Part shown: piece by piece, positions 27,955 through 38,026 of the stretch
Layout of the letters: each line of letters starts with the position of its first letter
Numbering within the stretch: the first letter of the stretch is position 1
Assembly: GCF_018595675.2 (NCBI RefSeq)
Contig: NZ_CP092333.1
Location: forward strand, 4,302,001-4,366,000
DNA length: 64,000 bases
Direction: 5' to 3'
Source of the DNA: Flavihumibacter fluvii
GTDB taxonomy: Bacteria; Bacteroidota; Bacteroidia; Chitinophagales; Chitinophagaceae
The notes under the pieces: model-generated
The model's input: only the letters and a program-made list of their open reading frames with translations
Databases searched by the model: none
Told to the model about the DNA's origin: nothing
Made by a program: the position numbers and the translations under genes

Positions 27955-29448
27955 ATGAAGGATTCGCCGGTTACGGATAATAATGATTTAGCAAGATTTG
28001 GCTACCGCCAGGAATTACAACGTTCCATGGGTAGCTTCTCCAGTTTTGCTGCAGGCTTTTCTTACATCTCTATTCTCACCGGACTTTTCCAGATGTTTCA
28101 CTTGGGTTATGGTGTTGCCGGACCCGGCTTTTTCTGGACCTGGCCTTGTGTATTGGCCGGTCAATTCCTGGTGGCACTCTGCTTTGCAGAACTGGCATCG
28201 CGGTTCCCCTTATCCGGCGGCGTGTACCAATGGGCAAAGTTTACTGGCAACCCTTTTCTTGGCTGGATGACAGGCTGGATTTACCTGGCTTGCCTCATTG
28301 TCACTCTTGCTGCTGTGGCCATGGCCCTCCAGGTGAGCCTGCCCCAGATCTCCAGTTCCTTCCAGGTCATCGGAACCTCCAATGACCCGAAATCTGTGGC
28401 GATCAACGCCATTTTACTGGGCTCTATCCTGGTGGTAATTAGTACCATCGTCAATGCCAGGGGTATTAAACTACTGGCAGTGATTAATAATATTGGGGTC
28501 TTTGCCGAACTAATTGGCATTGTATTCCTGATCGTTTTGCTGTACCTGAACCGGGTGAGGTCTCCGGTCGAAGCAGTCGTGCATATTAAAAATATTGGAA
28601 CTGGTGTCACATCCTTTCCTGATCTCAAAACTTTACTGGCTGCGACCGCTTTAACTGCCTCGTATGTGTTGTATGGATTCGATACTGCCGGCACGCTTGC
28701 GGAAGAAACGCATGATCCCCGTAAAAAAGCGCCCCGCGCGATCTTGCAGGCGCTGCTTGCTGCCGGGTTCGCCGGATTGCTGGTCCTGCTTTTTGCCCTG
28801 ATGGCAGCGCCGGATCTGGGTAATCCAAATTTGGGTAATATCAACGGCGGCTTACCGATGTTGGTGAAATCAGTCCTGGGTGAAACTGCAGGCAGCCTCT
28901 TCCTGTGCATTGTAATTTTTGCCATCATTGTATGCACCTTTGCCGTGCAGTCCGGCGCAGTAAGGTTGATGTTCGCCATGGGTCGTGATGGTTTCCTGCC
29001 CTATAGTAAATCCTTATCCGAAGTTTCCCCAAAAACACAGACCCCCGTTTTAGCTACGGTGCTGTGTGGATTGGGCGCCATCATTATTTTAGCGGTGAAT
29101 CTCCAGTTTCCAAAAGTATTTGAGTTGGTTACTTCTATCGCCATACTGTGGGCTAACCTGGCCTATTGGATCGTAGTGGCACTGCTACTGAAAAACAGGA
29201 TTTCATTGGCCAGGAATGGCGGTGATGCCGACGCAAAATTCAGTTTGGGCAAATGGGGCTTCCCGGTGAATATCCTGGCGCTCATCTGGAGTAGTTTTAT
29301 GGTGATCAATGTGTCCTGGCCCCGCACGGCTACCTATGGTGTCGAATGGTACCAACAATATGCGGCATGGATCTATACAGCCGCACTGGTTGGCATAGGT
29401 GTGTCCGTGTATTATTATCGATTAATCAGAAGAAAAAGAATTCCTTAA
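27955..29448 (+). CDS. APC-superfamily amino acid/amine permease
   Basis: A 497-residue membrane protein with about 12 helices. 'RSMGSFSSFAAGFSYISILTG' is the conserved first helix of the APC family, 'LSGGVYQWAKF' the loop after helix 3, and 'YVLYGFDTAGTLAEETHDPRKKAPRAI' the helix 6 to loop signature seen in GABA/choline-type permeases. It heads the plus-strand arm, 6 nt before betB. By context it imports choline, betaine or a related amine (inference). Confidence 0.85.
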   Translation: MKDSPVTDNNDLARFGYRQELQRSMGSFSSFAAGFSYISILTGLFQMFHLGYGVAGPGFFWTWPCVLAGQFLVALCFAELASRFPLSGGVYQWAKFTGNPFLGWMTGWIYLACLIVTLAAVAMALQVSLPQISSSFQVIGTSNDPKSVAINAILLGSILVVISTIVNARGIKLLAVINNIGVFAELIGIVFLIVLLYLNRVRSPVEAVVHIKNIGTGVTSFPDLKTLLAATALTASYVLYGFDTAGTLAEETHDPRKKAPRAILQALLAAGFAGLLVLLFALMAAPDLGNPNLGNINGGLPMLVKSVLGETAGSLFLCIVIFAIIVCTFAVQSGAVRLMFAMGRDGFLPYSKSLSEVSPKTQTPVLATVLCGLGAIIILAVNLQFPKVFELVTSIAILWANLAYWIVVALLLKNRISLARNGGDADAKFSLGKWGFPVNILALIWSSFMVINVSWPRTATYGVEWYQQYAAWIYTAALVGIGVSVYYYRLIRRKRIP

Positions 29449-29454
29449 AAGATT

Positions 29455-30918
29455 ATGGCGTACACCCAATTTATAGACGGCGAATTAACAACCGGTGCCA
29501 ACCGGGAATCCTGGATGAATTATAATCCGGCTACCAACCTTCCCATGGGCGAAGCCTTCCACGCGAATGCCCAGGATATTGATGCGGCTGTAAATTCAGC
29601 AGGAAAAGCATTTCATGAGTGGCGGTCCAAAACCGGGGCGGAACGTGGCCGGGTTTTGGTAAAAGCAGCTGAGATCTTAAGATCCAGGCTGGAGCAAATT
29701 GCGTTGTTGGAAACGCAGGATGTGGGAAAGCCCATTGCCGAATCCCTGGCGGTGGATGTAAGTTCGGCGGCAGATGCCCTGGAATATTTTGGTGGCATGG
29801 CTGCAGGTATCCATGGACAGTTTTTTGATTTGAAAAACGCCTTTGGCTATACGCGTCCGGAGCCCTTAGGGATTTGTGCGGGCATTGGTGCCTGGAACTA
29901 CCCGATCCAGATCGCTGCATGGAAAGCCGCGCCGGCACTGGCCTGCGGCAACGCCATGATTTTTAAACCATCCGAACTCACCCCGGTGACTGCACTTGAA
30001 TTGGCGAAGGCATTGATGGATGCCGGTGCGCCGCGGGGTTTGTTTAATGTTGTGCAGGGTGATGGCCGGGTGGGCGCTATGCTGGTAGATCATCCGCGTA
30101 TCGCAAAAGTTTCCCTGACAGGGTCAGTGGCAACGGGAAAAAAAATCTTTGCGGGTGCTGCCAGCCAACTGAAACGCGTCACGCTTGAATTGGGTGGAAA
30201 ATCTCCCCTGATCGTTTTCGAAGATGCGGATATACCCAATGCGGTATCAGCAGCCTTGCTGGCCAATTTTTATACGCAGGGGGAAGTGTGTTCGAATGGT
30301 ACAAGAGTATTTGTGCAGCGTAAAATATTGGATGCCTTTTTAACGCAGCTCAAAGCGCGCACAGAAAAGATCCGGGTGGGCGATCCCACTGATCCCGATA
30401 CGCATATGGGTGCTGTTATTAGTACAGCGCACCTGGAAAAGGTCATCCGCTTTATTGATGCGGGAAAAGCAGCAGGGGCCACCTTACTCACCGGCGGCAC
30501 CAGGCCTGTTAAAGATTTTAAAGGCCGCGATATTACTGCGGGCAATTTTATCACGCCGGCCATCTTTACCAATTGCGATGATGCCATGGAAATTTGCAAA
30601 GAAGAAATTTTCGGTCCGGTGCTTTCTATTCTTTCTTTCGACACAGAAGAAGAAGTGATTGAACGGGCGAATAATACGGTATACGGACTGGCGGCGGGTG
30701 TCTTCACAAACGATATCAAACGCGGCCACCGGGTGATCCATCAATTACAGGCGGGCACCTGCTGGATCAACAATTATAATATCACCCCAATTGAACTGCC
30801 TTTTGGCGGAAACAAACAATCCGGCCAGGGCCGTGAGAATAGCCTTGCGGCTATTCAGTACTATACCCAACTGAAATCTGTGTATGTGGAATTGGGAAAT
30901 GTCGATGCTCCTTATTAA
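29455..30918 (+). CDS. betB: Betaine aldehyde dehydrogenase
   Basis: A 487-residue NAD(P)-dependent aldehyde dehydrogenase. The catalytic Glu is in '[10 protein letters not shown]' (E245) and the catalytic Cys in '[12 protein letters not shown]' (C279). The sequence around the Cys is the one typical of betaine aldehyde dehydrogenases. '[20 protein letters not shown]' and 'KPSELTP' bind the cofactor. It converts betaine aldehyde to glycine betaine. It sits between the permease (6 nt before) and choline dehydrogenase (8 nt after), which supports the assignment. Confidence 0.93.
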   Translation: MAYTQFIDGELTTGANRESWMNYNPATNLPMGEAFHANAQDIDAAVNSAGKAFHEWRSKTGAERGRVLVKAAEILRSRLEQIALLETQDVGKPIAESLAVDVSSAADALEYFGGMAAGIHGQFFDLKNAFGYTRPEPLGICAGIGAWNYPIQIAAWKAAPALACGNAMIFKPSELTPVTALELAKALMDAGAPRGLFNVVQGDGRVGAMLVDHPRIAKVSLTGSVATGKKIFAGAASQLKRVTLELGGKSPLIVFEDADIPNAVSAALLANFYTQGEVCSNGTRVFVQRKILDAFLTQLKARTEKIRVGDPTDPDTHMGAVISTAHLEKVIRFIDAGKAAGATLLTGGTRPVKDFKGRDITAGNFITPAIFTNCDDAMEICKEEIFGPVLSILSFDTEEEVIERANNTVYGLAAGVFTNDIKRGHRVIHQLQAGTCWINNYNITPIELPFGGNKQSGQGRENSLAAIQYYTQLKSVYVELGNVDAPY

Positions 30919-30926
30919 TAATCACC

Positions 30927-32573
30927 ATGGATAAAATTTTTGACACAATCATTATTGGCGGCGGTTCTGCCGGCTGTGTACTGGCCAACCGGCTGAGTGA
31001 AGATCCCAACCATAAAGTGCTGGTGCTGGAAGCCGGCAGGAATGATGCCTGGTGGGATATTTTTATTCATATGCCTGCTGCGCTCACTTACCCGATCGGC
31101 AGTAAGTTTTACGATTGGCAATACCAGTCAGAACCCGAGCCCTTCATGAACAACCGTCGCGTGTACCATGCGCGTGGAAAAATATTGGGGGGTTCCAGTT
31201 CCATCAACGGCATGATTTTCATCCGTGGTAATCCGCTCGATTATGAGAAGTGGGCAAAAGATCCGGGCATGGACACCTGGGATTATGCGCACTGCCTGCC
31301 TTATTTTAAAAAGATGGAAAACCGGACAGCGGGAGTAAACGCTTTTCGTGGTGGTGGTGGTCCTTTGTACCTCGAGACCGGCCCGGCTACCAACCCCTTG
31401 TTTGCCGCATTTTTTAATTCAGCCAAACAGGCTGGTTATCCTTTGACTGATGATGTGAATGGCTACCAGCAGGAAGGTTTTGGCATGTTCGACCGCAACA
31501 TCAAACACGGGCGCCGCTGGTCTGCCTCTTCGGCATACCTGCATCCTGTTTTGGGCAAACGAAAAAACCTGGAAGTGATCTGTGGTGCGCTCACTACCAA
31601 AATCCTTTTCACTGGCAAGCGCGCCGTTGGTGTTGAATATGAAAAAGGAAACAGTCTGCATAAGGTTACCGCCGGTGAGATTATTTGCTGTGGCGGTGCT
31701 ATTAATACGCCCCAGGTCCTGCAGTTGTCGGGTATAGGTAATCCCGAGATTCTGAAAGCTGCAGGGGTGGAAGTGCTGCACGACCTTCCTGGTGTGGGCG
31801 AGAATTTACAGGATCACCTGGAGGTATATGTGCAGTTCGCCTGCAAAAAACCAGTCAGCGTTTATCCGGCCTTGAAATGGTACAACAAACCCTGGGTTGG
31901 ACTGCAGTGGATGTTGTTTAAAAAAGGTCCGGCGTCAACGAATCACTTTGAAGGCGGCGGATTTATCCGGAGTAATGAAATAGTGGCTTACCCTAACCTG
32001 CAGTTCCATTTTCTGCCGGTGGCGATACGTTATGATGGCAGTTCTCCATCGGGTGGCCATGGCTACCAGGTGCATGTTGGTCCCATGAATTCTGATGCCC
32101 GTGGATCTATCCATATTAAGTCATCGGATCCAAAAGAAAAACCAGCCATCCTGTTTAATTATTTGTCTACCGAACAGGACAGGCAGGAGTGGGTGGAAGC
32201 CATCCGCTGTGCGCGTAAAATATTAAACCAGCCGGCGCTGGCGGAATTTAATGGCGGGGAACTATCACCCGGACCGGCTGTTGAAACCGACCAGCAAATA
32301 CTGGATTGGGTAAAACGTGATGCAGAAACAGCCCTGCATCCATCCTGCACCTGTCGCATGGGTACCGATAGCATGTCTGTGGTAGATCCGCTCACGATGC
32401 GGGTGCATGGCCTGGAAGGTTTACGGGTAGTGGATGGTAGTGTAATGCCCTATGTCACAAACGGCAACCTCTATGCGCCCATTATGATGATCGCAGAAAA
32501 GGCGGCCGATATCATTTTAGGCAAACAACCGCTTGCCCCTGAAAAAGTTGATTTTTACAAAAAGCCGGACTAA
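30927..32573 (+). CDS. betA: Choline dehydrogenase (GMC family)
   Basis: A 548-residue GMC flavoprotein. '[20 protein letters not shown]' binds FAD (GGGSAG at 11-16). '[20 protein letters not shown]' is the first GMC signature and '[20 protein letters not shown]' the second. '[19 protein letters not shown]' and '[20 protein letters not shown]' form the active-site end with the catalytic His and Asn. It oxidises choline to betaine aldehyde. Length and residues match bacterial BetA. The stop overlaps the next gene's ATG by one base (TAATG at 32571-32575). Confidence 0.92.
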   Translation: MDKIFDTIIIGGGSAGCVLANRLSEDPNHKVLVLEAGRNDAWWDIFIHMPAALTYPIGSKFYDWQYQSEPEPFMNNRRVYHARGKILGGSSSINGMIFIRGNPLDYEKWAKDPGMDTWDYAHCLPYFKKMENRTAGVNAFRGGGGPLYLETGPATNPLFAAFFNSAKQAGYPLTDDVNGYQQEGFGMFDRNIKHGRRWSASSAYLHPVLGKRKNLEVICGALTTKILFTGKRAVGVEYEKGNSLHKVTAGEIICCGGAINTPQVLQLSGIGNPEILKAAGVEVLHDLPGVGENLQDHLEVYVQFACKKPVSVYPALKWYNKPWVGLQWMLFKKGPASTNHFEGGGFIRSNEIVAYPNLQFHFLPVAIRYDGSSPSGGHGYQVHVGPMNSDARGSIHIKSSDPKEKPAILFNYLSTEQDRQEWVEAIRCARKILNQPALAEFNGGELSPGPAVETDQQILDWVKRDAETALHPSCTCRMGTDSMSVVDPLTMRVHGLEGLRVVDGSVMPYVTNGNLYAPIMMIAEKAADIILGKQPLAPEKVDFYKKPD

Positions 32574-34891
32574 TGATGTGGAAACCTTCTATTTTAGCTG
32601 CCTTTGTTTTGTGCGTGTTGACAGTGCATATTTCCCAGGCACAACAAAACCAGGTTTCCCCTGAAAAGCGGCTGTTACCGGTACCGCAAAAAGTAGCTTT
32701 TTCAGGTCAGCAGTTTATATTGGATGAAAGCTGGACGATTGTAAACAGCAATGTACCAGTTCATGACCCCGCGCTGCTAAGCCTGGTGTCGGAACTAAAA
32801 GCGCGATACGGCATCGCCATACCAATAAAGAAGGCGGGAAAAAGCAAGCCCGGCAATAAAACAATCGTATTACAGGTAAAAGCCGGAGCAGTTGACATTG
32901 GCCCGACCATCGACAGCAACCGGACAGCTTTAAAAAAACAGGCGTACCATCTAACACTTCAGCAACAAAACATAGTAATCACTGCCAATGCGCCGCAGGG
33001 ATTATTTTACGGCGTACAGACCTTACTACAATCCCTGGAGCCTACCAATGGTAAAACCTATTTTACCACAGGTGACATTACAGACTGGCCGGATATGGAC
33101 CTACGGATAATCTATTGGGATGATGCCCATCACCTCGAAAGGCCGGAAGCAATGAAGCGCGCCATCAGGCAGGCTTCCTATTACAAGGTCAGCGGCTTCG
33201 CACTGAAGCTGGAGGGTCATTTTGAATTTGCATCTGCTAAACCAATCGTGGAACCATATGCTTATTCTGCAAAAGAGTTGCAGGAGCTGACAGATTATGC
33301 CCGGTCGCTGTATATCGAGCTGATCCCCTTTCTCGACGCACCGGCGCATATTGCATTTATTTTAAAGCACCCGGAGTATAAAGACCTGCGGGCCTTTCCC
33401 AATTCCAATTATGACCTTAGCGTGGTTAACCCCAAAGCCGATGCTTTAATATTGAATATGATGGATGATTTGTTTGCTGCAAATAAGGGCGGTAACTATG
33501 TCGTATTCTCCACAGATGAAGCCTACTATACCGGTAAGGCACCTGGCGACAAGCAGCGTGCAGCAGCATTGGGTGGAAATGGAAAATTGCTGGCTGAATA
33601 CATCACCAGGATCGGCAATCAATTGCATCAAAGAGGGCGAAAAGTTATTATATGGACCGAGCACCCGATGAAAAAGGAAGATATCAAAGACATTCCGTCC
33701 CATATTATCAGCGGTGTGTATAGTGAAGATTGGGCGCCGGTCATCAAAGCCCATGGTATGCGGCAGTTGGTCTATACGGCTACCCAGGGTGTTGAGCCCC
33801 TTTTCCCTACCTATTACCCGCTTGCACCAAAAGAGTTGTTTAAAGACTTCCCGCCAGATAACTATGACGAGGAGCAACAGAGCATGATCGCTAAAGGAAG
33901 GGTTGGTGAGATGCTGGCAGAAATCACCAATGCCACTACCGCCGGTAAAGCAGACTTTATGGGGGTTTTTGTGGCGGGATGGGCAGATGCCGGATTAAAC
34001 CCGGAAACATTCTGGCTGGGTTATGCAACGGGCGCAGCTGCAGGCTGGAAAAGCAAAGCCACGACGGCAGCAGACCTGATGACCCGTTTTTACCACTCCT
34101 TTTATACCAATAGTGTGGAGATGGAAAAAACCTATCGCCTGCTTAGCACGCAAGCTGAATTCTGGGGAAGATCCTGGCAATTGAGGTCCTCCAATAATCG
34201 CGTGCCTATATTTGGAAATTCGGAAATGATATATCCTGAGCCTAAACCGGCAAAGGACCAGACCTTACCCCTCCTGCCAGTTCCTTCGCCAACAGATCTT
34301 TCTTTGAAAACCGATTGGAACAGCAATAATGCCGTGTTACTGGAGGATGCAGCAGTATTTTTAAAAGAGAATAATGAACTGATGGACCTGTTGCAGGCAA
34401 ACCTTTCAAGGGAATCTTTCCAGGCGCATCACCTGCTGGTACTTCAGTCCGTTGCGCAGCTCTGTCGCCAAAACCTGCATATGTTGCTTGACCTGGAAAA
34501 GATCAATGACTATATGCAATTAGCGGCGCAGGCCGGCAAAGGCAATCCCGAAATAGCAGTTGCCATGGTTGATGCGGCTTTGGATAAAGTAAAGGACATC
34601 CGCAACCATCGCAATGAAGTGTTGCAATCCGTAACAGCCACCTGGTACCAGGAATGGTTTCCAAAAGTTGCTGAAGCGAATGGCCGGAAATTCCTGCACC
34701 AGGCAGACGATGTAAAGGATCATTACCCCGACCGAACCATTGACATGAGTTACCTCGTGTACCGGCAATTAAAATATCCCCTGGGGACCTGGGCAAACGA
34801 AGCCCTTGCTGCAAGAAACCAGTTTGCAAAACAGCATGGCCTGCCGGAAAGAACAGCCGTGTTTAACTGGGACAGTATAACGGCTCAATAA
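32573..34891 (+). CDS. Secreted GH20-like beta-N-acetylhexosaminidase
   Basis: A 772-residue protein with a signal peptide ([20 protein letters not shown], cleavage after SQAQ). Residues about 25-150 are the GH20 accessory domain (RLLPVPQKVAFSGQQFILDE, ANAPQGLFYGVQTLLQSL). The barrel begins at 'WPDMDLRIIYWDDAHHLERP', and 'NYVVFSTDEAYYTG' carries the Asp-Glu pair used for substrate-assisted catalysis in GH20. Fingerprints are looser than in classic hexosaminidases, so the sugar may differ. A helical C-terminal region (about 590-770) is additional. The one-base overlap with betA couples its translation to the choline operon although the functions look unrelated. Confidence 0.7.
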   Translation: MMWKPSILAAFVLCVLTVHISQAQQNQVSPEKRLLPVPQKVAFSGQQFILDESWTIVNSNVPVHDPALLSLVSELKARYGIAIPIKKAGKSKPGNKTIVLQVKAGAVDIGPTIDSNRTALKKQAYHLTLQQQNIVITANAPQGLFYGVQTLLQSLEPTNGKTYFTTGDITDWPDMDLRIIYWDDAHHLERPEAMKRAIRQASYYKVSGFALKLEGHFEFASAKPIVEPYAYSAKELQELTDYARSLYIELIPFLDAPAHIAFILKHPEYKDLRAFPNSNYDLSVVNPKADALILNMMDDLFAANKGGNYVVFSTDEAYYTGKAPGDKQRAAALGGNGKLLAEYITRIGNQLHQRGRKVIIWTEHPMKKEDIKDIPSHIISGVYSEDWAPVIKAHGMRQLVYTATQGVEPLFPTYYPLAPKELFKDFPPDNYDEEQQSMIAKGRVGEMLAEITNATTAGKADFMGVFVAGWADAGLNPETFWLGYATGAAAGWKSKATTAADLMTRFYHSFYTNSVEMEKTYRLLSTQAEFWGRSWQLRSSNNRVPIFGNSEMIYPEPKPAKDQTLPLLPVPSPTDLSLKTDWNSNNAVLLEDAAVFLKENNELMDLLQANLSRESFQAHHLLVLQSVAQLCRQNLHMLLDLEKINDYMQLAAQAGKGNPEIAVAMVDAALDKVKDIRNHRNEVLQSVTATWYQEWFPKVAEANGRKFLHQADDVKDHYPDRTIDMSYLVYRQLKYPLGTWANEALAARNQFAKQHGLPERTAVFNWDSITAQ

Positions 34892-35099
34892 GCACGTATG
34901 CCCCAATTGTAAAAGGGCCCATTCCCATGAAACCATTTACTATCTTCTCCCACTGCCGGACTTGAGCAAGCGACCCAGGGTGACTCCGCATTACCCGGCA
35001 TAAAGAAAACAGGTCCTTATTTGAGTATTAAAGGTGCAATTCTATCTCTTAGCCTTGCAGACTTTTTACCAGGGCCTACCATTGATTAGAATATTCTTT

Positions 35100-36881
35100 A
35101 TGTATCATAATAACCGATTTGTACAATCACTGAAACTTATTGTCGTTTGCGGATTTTTAGCGATCCAGTTTTCCTGCAACACCCCCGACAACCGTTCGGT
35201 GAAACAGGTGATGGACAACAAAATAACCGAATTGTACGCCTCAAAAACGGAAGCAGAACTGGCAGCCCTGGACTACCCGCAGGCTAAAGCACTGTTCTCT
35301 CCGGCCGATTTGAACATCCTGGGTTCCCGCCACTGGATGTTTGAGGCAAATGTTCCGGTAACCGTTTCGGTTTTCAGGAGCAAAAAACAGGTGATGGTTC
35401 CCTGGTGGCTGGCGGAAAATGGATTTACAAAAACCCGGCTATCGGTTAAGAATGAAAATACCGAATACGAAATCTGGCAGAAAGCATTTCCCGCAGGTCA
35501 TGTCGGGCTGGGTATCAATGGATTTGAAAATTATGGACTGCACTATTTTGTGGCCGTTCAACCGCAGCAGAAAGCAGACCAGCTTACCCTGGACAAGTTT
35601 TTCCCGGAAAACCAGTATATAGGTGTTTTGCAGGATAGCGCGTTTACCTACCACGACTGGGACGAACTGGTGCTTACTGGTGTTCCGGAAGAACTGAAAG
35701 GTGCGCAATTGCTGACCACTATCCGTGGCCGTGGAACCGAATCGCATTTGGTGGGCGCATTCCGCAAAACCGACCACCCGTCTTCAAAAATTCCCGACCA
35801 GGTGATGCTGACCTGGAGTGGTGACCCTGCTACCTCCGTTGACATTCAGTGGCGGACGGATACGACTATACAGGACGGGAAAATTAATTACCGCAAAAAA
35901 GGTGACGGGGTGGTCCACTCAACCGACGCAGGCAAATTCAGGCTGGAAGACCGTTTGTTGATGAATGACCGCTTTATCAATCGCTTTACCGCAAAGATCA
36001 CGGGTCTCGAACCGGGAACGGTGTATGAATACCAGGTTTTGCCCGACACTAGCTGGAAGCCGGATTATACGTTCACAACGACAGCAGCAGATAATGATTT
36101 TTCGTTTATCTGGTTTGGCGACACACACTATTCACCGGAATTTGGAAGAATGTTTAACCGGGCAGATTCAAGTCACCCCGATGCTGCATTTTATACTATT
36201 TCCGGTGACCTGGTGAGCGATGGTCTTTACCGCGATCAGTGGGACAAGCTGATTTCTTTTGCACCGCAGGTGATTGCTAAAAAGCCACTCATGTGTGTAC
36301 CTGGAAATCATGACAACAGGTACGGCTTGGGCGCCGCAACCTATAGGGCCATGTTCAGCTATCCTGAAAATGCACCTGCCGGCGTGCCCAAAGAACAAAC
36401 CTATTCCTTTACCTACAAAAACACGCTCTTCCTGATGCTCGATTGCACGTCACCCATCGAGGCCCAGACTGGCTGGATTGAAGAACAACTGAAGAACAGC
36501 AAAGCCACCTGGAAAATTGCCATGTTTCACTTTCCACCGTACAATTTCGAAGAACCTTACCCCAATATTCAGAAAGCCTGGATACCTATTTTTGACAAAT
36601 ACCATGTTGATCTGGTGTTAAGCGGGCATACCCATAATTACATGCGTTCCAAACCGATGACCGGGGGCCTTGTGACAAATTCTTATAAAAAGGGAACAGT
36701 CTATCTTATTTCCATTGCCATCCCTTCACATCACGGGAATATGATGGCAGAACCTTATGCAGCCGTTCGCTTTGCCGATGGACAATATTACCAGTACCTG
36801 AAAGTGAAAGGGAACAAATTCACCTATACGGCGCTAAATGCTGATAATAAAGTAGTCGATTCGTTTACCATCAGAAAATAG
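35100..36881 (+). CDS. Purple-acid-phosphatase-like metallophosphoesterase lipoprotein
   Basis: Start chosen at ATG 35100 (593 residues), which gives the lipoprotein signal MYHNNRFVQSLKLIVVCGFL with lipobox QFSC; an ATG at 35034 is in frame but less likely. After an unassigned N-terminal region there is a fibronectin-III-like domain typical of purple acid phosphatases (VMLTWSGDPATSVDIQWRTD). The calcineurin-like domain then carries all metal motifs in order: FGDTH (about 338), SGDLVSDG, PGNHDNR (about 402), MFHFPPY and SGHTHNY (about 508). It probably hydrolyses phosphomonoesters or diesters outside the cytoplasm. The next gene is a glycerophosphodiesterase, suggesting phosphate scavenging from lipids. 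Confidence 0.88.
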   Translation: MYHNNRFVQSLKLIVVCGFLAIQFSCNTPDNRSVKQVMDNKITELYASKTEAELAALDYPQAKALFSPADLNILGSRHWMFEANVPVTVSVFRSKKQVMVPWWLAENGFTKTRLSVKNENTEYEIWQKAFPAGHVGLGINGFENYGLHYFVAVQPQQKADQLTLDKFFPENQYIGVLQDSAFTYHDWDELVLTGVPEELKGAQLLTTIRGRGTESHLVGAFRKTDHPSSKIPDQVMLTWSGDPATSVDIQWRTDTTIQDGKINYRKKGDGVVHSTDAGKFRLEDRLLMNDRFINRFTAKITGLEPGTVYEYQVLPDTSWKPDYTFTTTAADNDFSFIWFGDTHYSPEFGRMFNRADSSHPDAAFYTISGDLVSDGLYRDQWDKLISFAPQVIAKKPLMCVPGNHDNRYGLGAATYRAMFSYPENAPAGVPKEQTYSFTYKNTLFLMLDCTSPIEAQTGWIEEQLKNSKATWKIAMFHFPPYNFEEPYPNIQKAWIPIFDKYHVDLVLSGHTHNYMRSKPMTGGLVTNSYKKGTVYLISIAIPSHHGNMMAEPYAAVRFADGQYYQYLKVKGNKFTYTALNADNKVVDSFTIRK

Positions 36882-36923
36882 ATACCAATACACCGGGTAC
36901 CATAGGACATCGTTTGTAATTTC

Positions 36924-37733
36924 ATGGGTATGAAAAAGACTCGTGCAGTAATTATGGCTACCTGTTTTCTCCTGTTGGTCGGCCAGTGGTCATGGTCTCA
37001 GCAAGCTGTAGCAAAAAAAGAGTATCGGTTGATTGCACACCGTGGCGGCGTGGTGGATAGCACGGCCAGTGAGAATAGCCTGCAGGCACTTGAAAAAGCT
37101 GCTGCGCGGGGGTACTGGATGGTCGAGATTGATGTACGGCTGACCAAAGACGGTATGCTGATCACGCACCACGATAATTCATTCAAACGCAGTTTTGGCG
37201 TCGATTCTACAGTAGGTTCCATGAACTGGGCCGACATCAGCCAGTTGCGGAATTCGAAAGGATACCGCGTTCAATCGTTAGAGGAGGTATTTCAATTTTG
37301 TAAAGGCAGGCTGGGTGTCATGATCGACAACAAGATTCGTGGCAATGATACTGCGGTATGGGTGCGGCTGATTGCGTTGCTGGAAAAGTACGGACTCGAC
37401 GATACTGCATTGATGATAGGAACAGATGAGTCAACCGATTATTTCAGGGGCAAAATCCGGTTGAGTTGTACAAGACAGCAACTTGAAGAAAATATGCGAA
37501 AGGCTGGTTACAAGTCTTCGGATTACTACCTGTTTTCCGGCAACATCTCAAAGGAAGATGCTGCCTGGGCCCGGGGCCATGGCATCCTGGCGGTTGGCGT
37601 CGTTAATGCCTGGTCCTTCAGTCCGGCCGAAGCGGCAGAGAAAGCCCGGACACAGGCGGGATTACTGATACGTGCGGGTGTGGATTGTTTTCAGATCGAT
37701 GCTGAATTTGAGGAGTTGTTCAGGGGGGAATAG
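36924..37733 (+). CDS. Exported glycerophosphodiester phosphodiesterase
   Basis: A 269-residue protein with signal peptide (MGMKKTRAVIMATCFLLLVG, cleavage near WSQQ). The GDPD motifs are present: 'LIAHRGG' (His39), 'ENSLQALEKA', 'MVEIDVRLTKDG' (Glu68, Asp70) and 'THHDN' (His82). It hydrolyses glycerophosphodiesters to glycerol-3-phosphate and alcohols; if the substrate is glycerophosphocholine it could supply choline to the locus upstream (inference). Lies 42 nt after the phosphoesterase gene. Full length for the family. Confidence 0.9.
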   Translation: MGMKKTRAVIMATCFLLLVGQWSWSQQAVAKKEYRLIAHRGGVVDSTASENSLQALEKAAARGYWMVEIDVRLTKDGMLITHHDNSFKRSFGVDSTVGSMNWADISQLRNSKGYRVQSLEEVFQFCKGRLGVMIDNKIRGNDTAVWVRLIALLEKYGLDDTALMIGTDESTDYFRGKIRLSCTRQQLEENMRKAGYKSSDYYLFSGNISKEDAAWARGHGILAVGVVNAWSFSPAEAAEKARTQAGLLIRAGVDCFQIDAEFEELFRGE

Positions 37734-37777
37734 GTGAATAGGTGAATAAGTGAATGGTGAATGGTGAATGGTGAATG
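37734..37777. repeat. Short tandem repeat of GTGAATR units
   Basis: Immediately after the stop of the phosphodiesterase gene the sequence repeats GTGAATA/GTGAATG six times with one-base slips between the first units. It is a simple-sequence tract; no function is implied. Such tracts can change length between strains. Confidence 0.8.
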
Positions 37778-37904
37778 ATTTCAAGATGCTGTTCAATGGT
37801 CCAATTGCGACATCCTATTTTCATAACACCCTAAATTTAATGTACTAAACTGATTTTGTAAATCAGTCCAGCTATTCAGGGGGCTAAGACACACTACTTT
37901 TACT

Positions 37905-38026
37905 TGCACACTGCTTATACACTCAATTGTGTATAAGTGAATAAGTGGACTATTTTTTTAACCGGATAACCCGGATTTAAGCGTTTAGCTTGTACACTGC
38001 TTGTACACTGGTTTGTGCATAAGGTG
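37905..38026. repeat. Two copies of a palindromic element
   Basis: A perfect palindrome CTTATACAC-N6-GTGTATAAG lies at 37914-37937. A related one, CTTGTACAC-N6-GTGCATAAG, lies at 38000-38023 with the same 6-nt loop length. An extra half copy (CTTGTACACTG) directly precedes the second at 37989-37999. The flanks also match (ACACTGCTT before each), so the whole unit of about 35 bp is duplicated. A further hairpin, ACTGATTT-TGT-AAATCAGT, is at 37849-37867. They may be operators, a RNA stem or remnants of a mobile repeat. Confidence 0.7.

Noticed and set aside
37734-37777. GTGAATR tract as a CRISPR-like array
   Set aside because: The units are 7-8 nt with no spacers; it is a simple tandem repeat.
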